A stretch of DNA of 64,000 nt from Rhyzopertha dominica (GCA_025024175.1 QCXZ01000064.1:57433325-57497324), one strand, 5' to 3'; positions 24,180 to 35,565 are shown, numbered from the stretch's first letter. The notes: generated by a model from the letters alone, not told the origin. Translations and numbers: made by a program.

Positions 24180-24664
24180 CTGTCAGCGATTCCTCGGTCT
24201 CAATGTGTTGGTATTATATATAAGTTGGTTTAACGACTTTATAGGATAATCATTATGAAGCAAAATGCGTCTCAGTAAATCGATGTTCTTTTTATATAAG
24301 GGAGGATGAGAAATATTTTGTGTATTATGTCCTTTAAGCATAGCACCAAGTTAATTTTCATGCTAGTTTTTTTTATAGGAGTGAACATGCGTGTAACAAA
24401 CAGAAGACATCGGTTTCTATACCAATCCAACACAATGATATTATTTTGCCCTCTAATAAGCTTGATGTCTAAGTAGGAAACACGCCCATCCAGTTCACAT
24501 TCAACCGTAAACTGGATATTGCTATTATATGAGTCAAAAACCTCAAGCAACAGATCAATGCCATCAGACGGAATTGCCAAAATAAAGTCATCGACGTACT
24601 TAAAAAAAGCAATTTAAAGGGCAACAACAATGGGATGACCGCATTTAAGATATGGTCCATGACA
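24180..24664 (-). pseudogene. Penelope-like RT B, 3' half with YVDD
   Basis: Reading the minus strand from 24664: MDHILN, then AFFKYVDDFILAIPSDG with the catalytic YVDD intact, QFTVECELDGRVSYLDIKLI, DWYRN and, after frameshifts, NIDLLRRILLHNDYPI. These are Penelope-type RT blocks from the palm onward. The endonuclease is not present: homology fades at about 24180. The 5' half of the same gene is at 26923-27102, on the other side of a 2.25-kb insertion flanked by TA. It is a different element from Penelope-like A. Confidence 0.82.
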
Positions 24665-24734
24665 TACAGATTGCGCTACGTCAAACTCCACAGGCTCGTA
24701 TTTTCTTTATTTTTTTAGGTATGACCTTAAGTTA

Positions 24735-26063
24735 CGAGGCATGTTTTTTAAGTAAGTACCGTTTTGCGATTCCGCCGCCGCCGCGCTACGGTCGGCGTTC
24801 CGCGCATGCGCGCTGGTTACCTACATCTCTTGTCTACGCACTGACGCCATTACATTTTGATTCTTCATCGTATACGTTGTTTGCTGAGTGTTTAAGATGT
24901 CTCCTACAATCGTGAGTCCCGCCGATTGTGAAGTACGGGCTGTTATACGATTTCTTAGTGCTAAAGGCGTAAAACCGATCGATATTCATCGTGAGATCTG
25001 TGAAGTTTACGGACAAAACATTATGAGTGATGGAATGGTAAGGAAATGGGTGAGAGCATTTAAAGATGGCCGCACAAATGTGCATGATGAAGAACGGAGT
25101 GGGCGTCCTTCGGTCGTTAATGAAGATTTGGTGCAGAAAGTGAACGAAAAGGTGAGAGAAAACAGACGCTTTACAATTTCGTCATTGTGCGACTGCTTTT
25201 CTCAATATTCTCGTAGTGTTTTGTATCGCATTGTGACCGAGAACTTGAACTACCGGAAATTGTGTTCACGTTGGGTTCCGAAAATGTTGACGGATTTGCA
25301 CAAAACCCAACGTTTAGGCAGTGCATTGACTTTCCTTGAGCGGTACCACAATGAAGGTGAAGATTTTTTAGACCAAATTGTTACTGGTGACAGAACATGG
25401 GTGGCCTACGTCACACCAGAATCGAAACAACAATCCATGGAATGGCGACATTCATCATCACCCAAAAAAAGTGAAGTTTAAGCAAACAATTTCTGCCCGG
25501 AAAGTCATGTGCACAGTTTTTTGGGACAGGAAAGTATTGCTAGTGGAGTTTCTGCCTCGTAATGAGACAATCAATGCAGCGTCTTATTATAAGACATTGA
25601 ACAATCTGCGTCGTGCAATCCAGAACAAAAGCCGTGGCAAGTTGAGTAAGGGTATCGTTTTGCTGCATGACAATGCCCGTCCACATGTGGCTAATCGGAC
25701 CAAAGATCTCATCAAATCTTTTAAATAGGAAACTCTAGATCATCCTCCATACAGCCCTGATCTGGCGCCCAGCGACTACCATTTGTTCCTGCACTTGAAG
25801 AAACACCTGGGTGGTCAGCGTCTTCAAGACGATAACGAAGTCGAAACATTTGTGATACAGTGGTTAACAAGTTAGGCGGCAGAATTTTATGAGGAGGGTA
25901 TTCAAAAACTGGTGCCACGTTATGACAAGTGCCCCAATATTCACGGAAATTATGTAGAAAAGTAGATTAAGGTACAGGCTTTCATGTAAGATAAAATTAT
26001 TGCGATATCTTTGCACGTCTTTTTTTAATTCCAAAACGGTACTTACTTAAAAAACATGCCTCG
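24735..26063 (+). mobile_element. mariner element, copy B
   Basis: 1329 bp with the same 32-bp terminal inverted repeats as copy A, flanked by TA at 24733-24734 and 26064-26065. It has inserted into the left arm of the palindromic element. Its flanks differ from those of copy A, so the two are separate insertions and not a duplicated block. Confidence 0.95.
24897..25965 (+). pseudogene. mariner transposase, frameshift and two stops
   Basis: Starts at ATG 24897 (MSPTIVSPADCEV). Same gene as in copy A, with about a dozen amino-acid differences. Three lesions: a 1-bp gain in an A run (seven A at 25464-25470 against six in copy A), the shared TAG at 25726-25728 between the second and third catalytic Asp, and a private TAG at 25873-25875 (CAG to TAG). 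It also lacks one codon in the WDRK(G)VLLVEF region and has GDRTW where copy A has GDETW. The catalytic Asp codons survive. It cannot make full transposase. Confidence 0.93.
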
Positions 26064-26922
26064 TATATCAAATTGTAGAACTTCCTAAACTTTTTAAAAT
26101 AGCATAGTGGGTCTCCAAAAATTTTTTTGCAGATTATCATATTTTGCAAATCAAGTTAATTTTTTTAACCTTACACCGTATAATAAATATTGCTTCACAG
26201 ATGGATGCCGCCTTTTACTTTCTTCAATTTGTGTCATTACCACGTATGTAATTTTTACCCCTTCTTAGTGAAAAACAAGAAAGCTTAGTAGTTGCCATGT
26301 TCTGTTAATAGGGTTGTTTTTAAGTGTTAGTTTAGTAGCTTATTACGGTACAAATTTGGAGTAACTTTTAAATAAATAAAGTACAAAGATCGTTCTATAG
26401 AAAGAAAGAGAGAGGCTAGAAAACGCAACCCTGCGATGAGCCTAGTTTCTACATTACGCATTAGCCTCATCGCAGGGTTTCGTTTTCTACCCTCTCTCTC
26501 TATAGAACGAACTTCGGACTTTATTTGTTTAAAAATTACTCCAAATTTTAGGGTTTTGTGTGCAGCGACGCGTATTTAGGCATAATTTATACCGCAAGAA
26601 GCTGTAAAACTAACACTTAAAAAAACAGAACATTGCGGCGACTAGTTTGTCTTGTTTTCTACTAAGGAACATGGTAGTTACACAAATTGAAGAGAACAAA
26701 AGTCGGCATCCAAATATGAAGCAATATTCTATACGGGGTAAGGATAAAGTATATTTACAAAAATTAACTTTACTTGCAAAATATCATTTTCTGCAACTGG
26801 ACACTCATTATGCTATTTTTAAGGAGTTTAAAAAGACCTACAATTTAACTTATAACTTAAGGTTGTACCTAAAAAAATAAAGAAAATATGAGGATGGGAA
26901 GTTTTAGGTGGCGGACCCTGTA

Positions 26923-27102
26923 TAGACACAATACAGGAGAAGCTTTTCCGCCCATAGGAGCACCAGAGTCCTTTTTATATATTAAGTTGTTAAAGGAAAA
27001 AGGTATTGTTTTTGTCACGTTATAGCTTTTAGACAGAAAAATCCAAATATACAATAATATAGAAAAATGATATAGGAAAAATGGTACACCCCGAATATGC
27101 AC
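26923..27102 (-). pseudogene. Penelope-like RT B, 5' half
   Basis: Minus strand: FNNLIYKKDSGAPMGGKASP then VLC, the Penelope RT box just before the MDHIL segment found at 24664. The homology stops exactly at the TA where the palindromic element begins. Upstream (above 27100) the rest of the RT cannot be recognised. Confidence 0.75.
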
Positions 27103-28344
27103 AGACTAATTATTAATTGTTTTTTCTTTATAATTAGTATTGATGGTCTTAGGTGAGACACACTCTATAGTCATTTTCTAATTTTAGTAATATCGGTCAT
27201 GTCCAAGCTTAGCATTACCAATCGTGTGCATTTAAGTTAGGCGGGAGATCGTAAAGTAATTATTAATCTCGGCCAGCTAACAACCAGTGGCAAATTGCAG
27301 GTTACGTGTTACACGACCACAGCCTACTGCCAATGGCAGGTTAAAAAACATTCTGTGAGACATTCACCGGGACATTTCCTGTAAATCGTCGACGATCATG
27401 CTGTGTAATTAACCGAGGATGGTCTCAAAGTGGTTGGGGAGTTCGAAATTATTCATAGTCATTGTTATTCGTCAATGTCAATGACAGTGACCTGTCTTCC
27501 TGTTCAGCTGGTTTGATTTAGTAATGGCAGCAGGAGACGCTGAAAAACCTTGACAGCCTCAAGTGTTAATTTAGTAGAGGAAAATACTTCCGTGGCGCCT
27601 TTTCGAGCGTGACCTCCTTTCGAAACATCAACTGCGTTTCTGTTTAGCGTATTATCCCACATGCTTAATTTGATTATTGTCGTTTTTGTATAAATAAGAC
27701 CGTAATGGCATTTGACAGCAGAAGGGNACGCACGATATTAACGNTCGTTAATATACGTGCGGGATTTGATTTTATGTAAATTCGCCGGATAATTTATTCC
27801 CTGCTAAATTTATGGTGCACGTTTATTTGCGACAACTTTACATAAATGAATATGCTCGGTACACGAGCTGTTCTTGTTCGTATGCCGGTCGATTAGCTGG
27901 CTGAACTTCGGCAAAACTAATCCTCAATGGCAGCACTTACGATTAGATTCATCATATCGCTATGTGGCGGGCAAGCAAACAATATCTGCATGTGCAAATG
28001 TATTAATGTGTACGTGGGATTGCACTGCAATTCTCTAATATTCTGTTTGTTCGATTATGACGCACTACATAATTCACTAGCCCAATACAATTGAATTATA
28101 ATTGGTATGTGCTGTAACCAATATCATAAACTAAAAGTCAAAGGTGTAGTTAGATTTTCGGATACACAGAAATTTTCTGCTTCGTACTTCTCCAACGTGA
28201 TTTTGAAAATCGCAACACCATTTGGCTTCACTAGCTTCCAAAACAAACAGAATCATTAGGGTAAAAACCTTACCGAAGTAAAATGGCAGGTCAAACGCAC
28301 ATACGATTGGATAGATCAGTACAGGACAAACAATAAAAAACACA
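27103..28344. other. No gene seen; GC-richer island
   Basis: Mixed composition. About 27500-28000 is richer in GC and CpG than most of the window, with no open frame of note. Contains two N bases. Confidence 0.45.
27728..27764. repeat. Near-perfect hairpin around an N
   Basis: CGCACGATATTAACG on the left and an inverted match on the right (ending TATACGTGCG), meeting at an N at 27744. The palindrome is too regular for chance but the N bases leave its centre unresolved. Confidence 0.6.
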
Positions 28345-28425
28345 TAGGTTCGTCACAAAAGGTATTCAACATGTAGTCCATTTTTGTCCACCAAAGCTTG
28401 CACTCGACGCATCTTGACCGTTTAT
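28345..28425 (-). pseudogene. DDE transposase C-terminal scrap
   Basis: Minus-strand peptide MRRVQALVDKNGLHVEYLL followed by a stop. It has the shape of the last residues of DUF4817/IS630-type transposases (R..Q.C.D..G.HFEHLL). Short, so low confidence. Confidence 0.42.
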
Positions 28426-29558
28426 TAGATATAACTGAATAATAATCTAGTGCACTGAAAATCATTGAATTTTGTCAAAAAATCGCTGTGTAATCACATT
28501 ATTCCCAAACGTTTGCAAGCTTTAAAATGCGCTCTGGCTGTTGCTGTGATATATCGGTGATGACCAGGATAGCCGTCAAGGAAAGGAAGATTGCCGAAAA
28601 GGTAGCAACACTAAAGAACGTCTATCTAGCATAGGTATTCTGGGAAATTAATAAAATCCAACCTATCCAAATGAGGGTAAGTACCTATGTGCTTATTTAT
28701 TAGTTTATTCAACAACCCATCCAGCGAAGGTCGATAAAGTAAGAAGAAATTTTGAAACAGTTAACTTAAGATTAATAAAAACTTTATTTTGGGACGATTG
28801 AAACAGAGCAGCTTGTTACAATGACGAATATATGGCGTCATAATTTAATAGAACCCTGCGCATTTTTTCATTCAAGTCCTTATTTTGTAAGGAATTAAAC
28901 CGTTATGTCATCTGGCATAAAAATAATTAGGTAAAACAGGTACAATTGAAAGAATGGTTATTTAATAAGTGCATTAAATGATTACTTAGAGAAGTAGGGA
29001 AGCAAGTGTTCAAAGTGTGGTCAGTCAATTGTACAATTTAACACACATAATCGATACACATGACATTATTGAATTGAAGAAGAGATTTCCAAAGGTAGCA
29101 AAAACCTCGATTAGTATCGATAAACAAAAAGTTATCATCTGCAAATTCCTCGTAAATTGTTTGGTCATTGGTTCTAATTGGAGTGTATGTTATTTTTGTA
29201 ACCATCTTCCTTAATTTGAGATGTTTAACAAGTACTCACTGCTGTCAGGAGGAACATAAAGTACCAGTAGATTTAACCCACGCTACACCCCGGAACAATT
29301 TTTTAATGTATTATATGAATCGAGTAGGTGTTTTAAATTGTAAATTGACTTATCACTCTTAAAGCATTTGCAATTGGTTTGCGTACTCCACTATATAATC
29401 TTTTGAACGTCACGAGTTAAACAACTATTTTCCAATTAATTGAGTTGGTGGGGGAGGGGGTGAAAAGGCTACATAAATCGTATTCTTGCGACTTTCGACG
29501 AAAGTTATCAAGAATTTCAAAAATCGACTTTTATCTTGCTTTATAGTTTTATATTTTA
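28426..29558. other. No gene seen
   Basis: AT-rich sequence, no recognisable coding or structural signal. Confidence 0.5.
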
Positions 29559-29789
29559 CAATTAGGTAGCTTAAAGACAAGCTGAATGAACATATGTGCT
29601 TTGTCTCACTTGATTTATCAGGTAACTCTGACGATCGTTTCGACCTAGAACGGTCATTGTCAAAGAGACCTAACGCTGTTATCTCTTTGACAATGACCGC
29701 ACGGTCGAAACGATCGTCAGAGTTATCTGATAAATCAAGTGAGACAAAGCACATACGTTCAATCAGCTTGTTTCCAAGCTACCTAATTG
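29559..29789. repeat. 231-bp palindrome with hammerhead-like stem
   Basis: The left arm starts CAATTAGGTAGCTT and the right arm ends AAGCTACCTAATTG; arms are about 108 bp with few mismatches and a centre near 29675. Each arm holds CTCTTTGACAATGACCG, and the right arm continues CGGTCGAAACGATCGTCAG, the same plan (TTTGACAAN, stem, CGAAAC, GTC) as the ends of Penelope-like element A. Because it is a palindrome, both strands show nearly the same short open frame, which is not a gene. Confidence 0.85.
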
Positions 29790-31044
29790 ATTCAGGAGGG
29801 TTCACAATGAGTGCACCTTTGAATCCATTTAACATATTTATATTTTACATTTCTAAAAAAATAATCCAATTTTAATGAAACTTGGTCAAAGTATACTTCT
29901 TTGTGGATGAAATAACCACATTTATTTCGGATTTAAGAATGACGGCGTTTCAGAGATTTTCATGACCAAAACACCTTTTTTAAACGACTAATTCTACCAG
30001 AAAAAAGCATCATACAGAGTTTTGTCGGTGTTCATTTTTTCCGTTCTGACATATGTATACTTTTTGATAATACCAAGGAGCCTAGAGTTACGATTTAAAA
30101 ACGTTCTCAAAAATGCAAAAGAACCAAAAAATAACTCTTGTAACCAGCAGAACTCTGTATGATAATTTTTTCTAGCAGAATTGGTCGCTGAAAGAAGTGT
30201 TTTTGACAGAACATTATTAATATCTCTGAAAATCATTGATTTTTCTTAATACAAGAAAATTGCTGCTTTAGGCATTACTTGTATATAACATATTCAAATT
30301 CAATAAGAGTAGTCAATAAACTGGTTCGTGCAAACCAACGAGATTGTATTTGAGACATCGCAAATGCTTGGATTAATAAGCTAAGCTAAGATATCAACCT
30401 GTTTTAGTCTAATTAATTATCAATTATTATTTTGAAGCAGCTGCAACAACCTTGAACCCTTAGACTATAAGCCTATAATTTATCTGATCACACTTTCTCC
30501 ATTATCTCTAATAAGTCCGTATCTACAAACATTAGACGAAACTTTATAACTGTAGATAGTCGTGACCTACCTAATGACTGTTTGCCTTTAGGGCTGCAGA
30601 TCCTGCAAATGTTATATTATGCATTAACCGTAAAGGAAGCTGGCCACCAATTTATCTGAAGGTTAAATAGCCTTGGGTCACCATATATCGCTTGACGTCA
30701 ACTACGAAATAAGTAATCGCCATGTTGTCCGGAATTGGATAGCGTACTTGAAATTGCCTTCCCCTTGCATATTTTAACGAGACATCGTGCACGTAAATTG
30801 ATGACCTCTGTTCAAACACTCATGAAATAGGAAGTACCCGTGGATGACGTTTGCTCCTTATGCGCCAATTCGAGATGCGCTTTATTTGGACGTCTTGAAA
30901 TTAGGTTACGTGGTTGTCAAAATAAGCTAAATGGATATTAAATTTGATTGGTTGGGCGATCAAGAAGCTGAATTAGACTAGCAGCTTCAGTTTGTAACGA
31001 TGTTGTTTTAAACATACCTGGAGACTGTTGTTAATTTAAAAAAA
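29790..31044. other. No gene seen
   Basis: AT-rich sequence, no coding motif on either strand. Confidence 0.5.
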
Positions 31045-31227
31045 AAGCGACACCCAAAAGGCAAAAATTCTGTTTTACTTGTAAATTCGGTATAAATTAA
31101 ACAACAAAAACTAACAAAAATTTAGGGGTGTTGCTCCGTCGCAATTGTTAAAACAATTGGCGAATCATAGACCGGTTCAAGTAGCCGATGTCTTCTTCTG
31201 GTAAGCGGTCTATGGCTTGTTGAACGC
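31045..31227 (-). pseudogene. Tc1-like transposase, C-terminal end
   Basis: Minus strand: VQQAIDRLPEEDIGYLNRSM, the usual C-terminal helix of a Tc1-like transposase (LPEEDI...L..SM..R), then a frameshifted tail. The preceding part of the gene is at 33004-33250, beyond a 1.8-kb foldback. Not the same family as the Tc1-like element at 7.8 kb. Confidence 0.65.
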
Positions 31228-33003
31228 AAAGGCTATAGTACGATAAGATCGTAAAAAGTGCCCCCGCTGGAATTTGGCTAAAAAATTGACATATATTGTT
31301 CCCAATTAAGGGTATATGTCGTATACCTAATTACACACCCCAGTTCCACCCCGTTTTCCAGTTTTTGCCATTCAACCCTGAACATTTAACATTTTTTTCT
31401 TAAAATTTGTCGGAGATAAAAATCTAAAAAAAATTGGATTAATGTAATTCTATAAGGTCTATTTTTAAAAAAATTAACAATCCTCTAGCGTTACTACCCT
31501 TAAAGTTATGGGGTGCAACCCTCTTTCGGGGGTGTTTTTTTAATCGTGTTTTTAGAGCGACCACTTTCTTTTTCCTATTAAAATAATCACCCATACATGG
31601 ACTATTCACGGTAATTTCTTTGTCACTGTAAAAATAGTACTAAGGGAGTAAAATAATTATTTTGTCTACTTACTACAACCACATCCTAGGAGGCCACAGA
31701 TGAACTCAGCAGCTAGCAATTATATAACAAGAGTAATTTAATAGATAATCATGAAATACATAGGAAAAAAATGGACTAAGGTAGTTTGATAAGGTCTATT
31801 CTTAAAAAAAAAATAATTATTTTGTCTACTTACCACAATCACATCCTAGAAAGCCATATACATAGGTGCACATTAATGCCTCATACAATATACGTATATT
31901 ATTATTTAGTAAATGCAGCGTTTCTCAAACTGCGGTCTGCGGAGCCACTGGGGGTCACTGTAGTGGGATAAAAAACACAAAAACATATTCCTCATATTCA
32001 TATATGCATTAAGTGCTATATATTAAACAAAAAATAGTACATACGAGTATTGTATCAGGCATTCATGGTCTATGTATATCTATCTAGAATCTAGATAACT
32101 ATATGTACATTTTTCATATTTTTGCAGTATGCATATGTGTTACCTTATTATAATTTAAGTCACTGTTATTAAGTATATAACTACTAAGTTGTTGGGTACC
32201 TTTCTGGCCTCCTACGATGTGATTGTGGTAAATATACAAAGTAATTATTTTACCCCCTTAGTAACATTTTTACAGGGACAAATAAAATACCGTAAATAGC
32301 ATATAAATAGATGATTATTTTTAAAGAGAAAAGAAAGTGGTCACTTGAAAACATTAAGAAACATCCCAGAAAGATGGTTGTACCCCATAACTTTAAGGGT
32401 ACTAACGGCAGAGGGATGTAATTTTTTAAAAATAAACCTTATCAAACTACCTTATAGTCCATGTTTTATATGTATTTCATGATTATTTTTTAAATTACTG
32501 TCATTATATGACTGCTATGTTGCTGAGTTCATCTGACCCCTCCTAGGTTGTGATTCTCGTAAGTAAACAAAATAATTATTTTACCTCTTAGTACCATTTT
32601 TACAGTGACAGAAAAATTAGTGTGAATAGTCCATATTTGGGTGATTATTTTAATATGGAAAAGAAAGTGGTCGCTCAAAAAACACGATTAAAAGTACACC
32701 CCCGAAAGAGGGTTGCACCTCATAACTTTAAGAGTAGTAACGCCAGAGAGTTGCTAATTTTTTTAAGAATAGACCTTATGGAACTACACTAATCCAACTT
32801 TTTTCAGATTTTTATCTCTGACAATTTTCGAGAAAAAAAATGTTAAATGTTAAGGGTTGAATGGCAAAAACTGGAAAACGGGGTGGAATTAGGGTGTGTA
32901 ATTGGGTGTGCGATATATATCCTTAGTTGGGAACAACATAAGTCAATTTGAGCCAAATTCCAGCGGGGGCACCTTTTACCATCTTATCGTACTATAGCCT
33001 TTG
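31228..33003. mobile_element. Foldback element with tandem repeats in arms
   Basis: Large inverted repeat: left arm from 31228 (AAAGGCTATAGTACGATAAG) and right arm ending at 33003 with the inverse. The arms match closely for about 550 bp and more loosely inward. The right arm contains two direct units about 332 bp apart (landmark CATAACTTTAAG at about 32388 and 32718). The left arm has one full unit and a second shortened by about 235 bp. The centre (about 31870-32200) is unrelated AT-rich DNA. No transposase. It has inserted into a Tc1-like relic. Foldback family by structure; superfamily not known. Confidence 0.82.
31914..31965 (+). repeat. hAT-like terminus in foldback centre
   Basis: CAGCGTTTCTCAAACTGCGG followed by TCTGCGGAGCCACTGGGGGT resembles a common hAT-type end. 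No matching opposite end or 8-bp duplication was found. Confidence 0.35.
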
Positions 33004-33250
33004 GAATTGGTCCAGTGTCCTTGATATCTGAAGCCATCACTGAGGTGTTCTGCTTATGCTATTCCATGCATGTTCGATTAGCGATATGTTCGGGGTTGTA
33101 GAACTACCGCAATATACCGTCGGGCTGTTGAACCACTCCTAATGAATAGCAAGGGAGACGCATATGCCAGGAGCACTGTTCGTGTGGTGTTCTAATTCTA
33201 CTAAACGTTTTGCGTTCTTTCAGTAATACCTTTTATTTTCGCTGTTCTCT
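33004..33250 (-). pseudogene. Tc1-like transposase, DD34E end region
   Basis: Minus strand: TTPNISLIEHAWNSISRTP, aligned with the SPDLNPIEHVWDMLGRR block, followed by ISRTLDQFQ at the insertion point. The Asp of the SPD motif is lost (TPN) while the Glu before HAW remains. Continues at 31227 after the foldback. Confidence 0.6.
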
Positions 33251-35565
33251 TTGTGAGAGGTTGTTTCGAAGTCCGTTTTTGTAGCCTAATTCCTCCACGG
33301 CGATTCCTTTATATGTATAAAGGCTTTATGGTTTCTGANTTTGATGTAAAGTATTCTTTTTTATTTAACGTTGGACTGCTTATTTCATTCCAGGACGACA
33401 AATTTTGATGGTAGGCATTGATGCATGTTTGGATGCACAGCTAAATGAAACGAATTCGATCTCGATGGTCCGAGTAGCGGATGTTTCTTTAAGAAAATGT
33501 CATGTTTTCTCAAAGGTATATATTAAAAAAATTAATGCATCCTTATATATTTCTCCATTGTTTATGATGTTCGTTAATTAAGCAAGGTACGTCTGAAAAC
33601 CAAAAGTAGATATATTTTTTGGTTTTGTAGTTACAGTAGAAATAGTGGATTGGTATTTGAGGATGGGCTATTTTCCAATTCTATATAAAAGTTTAGCCTG
33701 TGCGGAGTAAATGGGTATCAAAATTGAACATATTTACTTATAAATAACAGTTTATATTGTATCAATCCTTTTAATAAAAATTAATTTTACAGTTTTGTAG
33801 TCTGATCAGGAATAAACTAAGGATATATCCTACTGATCTACTATGTCGTCCTAGTTACAATCTATTTATATATAAGCAGTGTATATATTATTTTATAATT
33901 TGCAACTATTAGCAGAAATACGGTGGGTTTTCGTTTGTTGTGAGTAAGCGGAGACAACAGCTGCTAGCGCTTGTCAAGTGACATAGTTTTTGCTTTGTAT
34001 TTGCATAGAGTTGACCGAATTGTATCGTAATATAGTGCTCTATTGTTAAACAATGCCTTACATAAATGCAGAAGCATATGCAGCAATATTTTGAAAATGC
34101 AGCTGTTGGTTAAAGAGAGATCATGCCATATCCTCTATTAATGTTAGGTTAGATCTGTGCAACTTCAATAGTTATCTCATTACTAACATTAAGCCAGAAC
34201 AATACTAAAACTTCCTTCTATGTTTGTGAATATCGATACAAGTATTTAATATAAGAACAGATCGGTGAATTCCGACAATAAGGAGTTATTAACTGCGTAT
34301 GATCTGTATAGGAAGGTACGGTAAGCAAATGCGAAATTAGTAGAAACGAGGTGTAATATAGGATTAAAGCTGTTATTCGATAAGGTTACAAATGATAAAA
34401 GACAGTCATGGGCTGCCTACAGGAACCGTTCAGTACCTGATCGTCACCTACTTTCAGTAAATATAAGTATATACAAGAATTGGACGCAGGGGAAAGTCAA
34501 TAATTTATGAATAAATGTGTTACTTTTCCTAATATAAAATAGTAGCCGACCCAACGATGGGTTCTTCATTTGGTTTACTATAACCTAGAAACGAATGGAA
34601 ACATTGTTTTTGGATTTAAAAGTCATCTTAACAAAAAAGTCTACAATTTTGCATTTAATTTTTTTATGATATTTGGGTAAATAATATACTTTCTTGAATA
34701 AGGATTCCCGTTGTCAAACAGTTGCAATAAATCATAAATGTTTATGATAATATTGAAAATCAGAGAATTAATTTTGAAACTAGTCATCATTCATTAAATG
34801 CGTTCTCCTATTTTCGTGAAGTTCCTATTTCTTACCTACCATAACAATTCATGGTGTACTGAGTAATAGTTCCCTTTTAAGCAGGAAGGATATTTAATAC
34901 AATTTCAGCACTACGAACTGAAACATGCACGGCCGAATTTCGCATGAGTCAGAACAAAACGAGAATTGAAAGCGTTTTCCAGTTTCATTAGTAGTAGTAC
35001 ACCGTTGTTATTCCATGACGTACTAGAAATATGGTCATGCGAACAGCTGCGGGGTGATGAATGACTCTGTGGCTGAAATGAATCATTCAGATAGCGGATC
35101 ATCGGACAGAATCGGGCCATTCGCGCCATCTACTGAATGTACCTGCACAATGCATTCGCACTTTTATCAGCTATTACATGTTTTATAAATTACTGGCCGG
35201 GCACCCCGACTCGGTTGTTATTACGAGATTAAAGGCGCAATACGCCATGCGATGTTGGAAAATCGAATGGGCTATTCGGTAATAAACGAAACGGCAGTAA
35301 AACAGATATTGGCTGGCATGCCGCATGGTTTCATAAACGTGTGCATACCGCGAACGCCGAATAACTAATCGTTGCGGATGGATTTGCTATTAAGCGAGAA
35401 TTACTGCCCTGTTTATACATGCAGGTGGTTCACAACAACACCTGAATTTACCTCACTATCAGCTTATCCAGTTCTGGTGTGGTGGTGCATTAGCGTCCTT
35501 GATTTCTTTTTTTTACCTATCCGCGTCAATTTTTTCTTCGTATACAACTTAATGCTCTAATAATT
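33251..35565. other. No gene seen; GC-richer island near 35.2 kb
   Basis: Mostly AT-rich. About 35150-35400 is richer in CpG and lacks repeats I can identify. No coding motif. One N at about 33340. Confidence 0.45.

Larger units (their letters stand above)
24667..26920. mobile_element. Palindromic TA-flanked element in Penelope B
   Basis: Bounded by TA at 24665-24666 and 26921-26922. Its ends are CAGATTGCGC on the left and, read inverted, CAGGGTCCGCC on the right. Leaving out the nested mariner copy, it is about 923 bp and almost entirely palindromic: left arm 24667-24734 plus 26066 to about 26445, right arm about 26455-26920, with a tight centre around GCGATGAGCC/GGCTCATCGC-like bases. It has no coding capacity of its own. 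TA flanks and CAG-type ends suggest a foldback or MITE moved by a Tc1/mariner-superfamily transposase. Confidence 0.82.

Noticed and set aside
26647..26880. 77-codon plus-strand frame rich in Lys and Leu
   Set aside because: It lies wholly in the right arm of the palindromic element and has no motif; the matching left arm does not keep it open.
29425..29875. Two similar short proteins on opposite strands
   Set aside because: They are the two readings of one palindrome, not paired genes.
30900..30930. Shared GGTTGTCAAAATAAGCT with 20314-20332
   Set aside because: A 17-base match without extension on either side; not enough for a repeat family.
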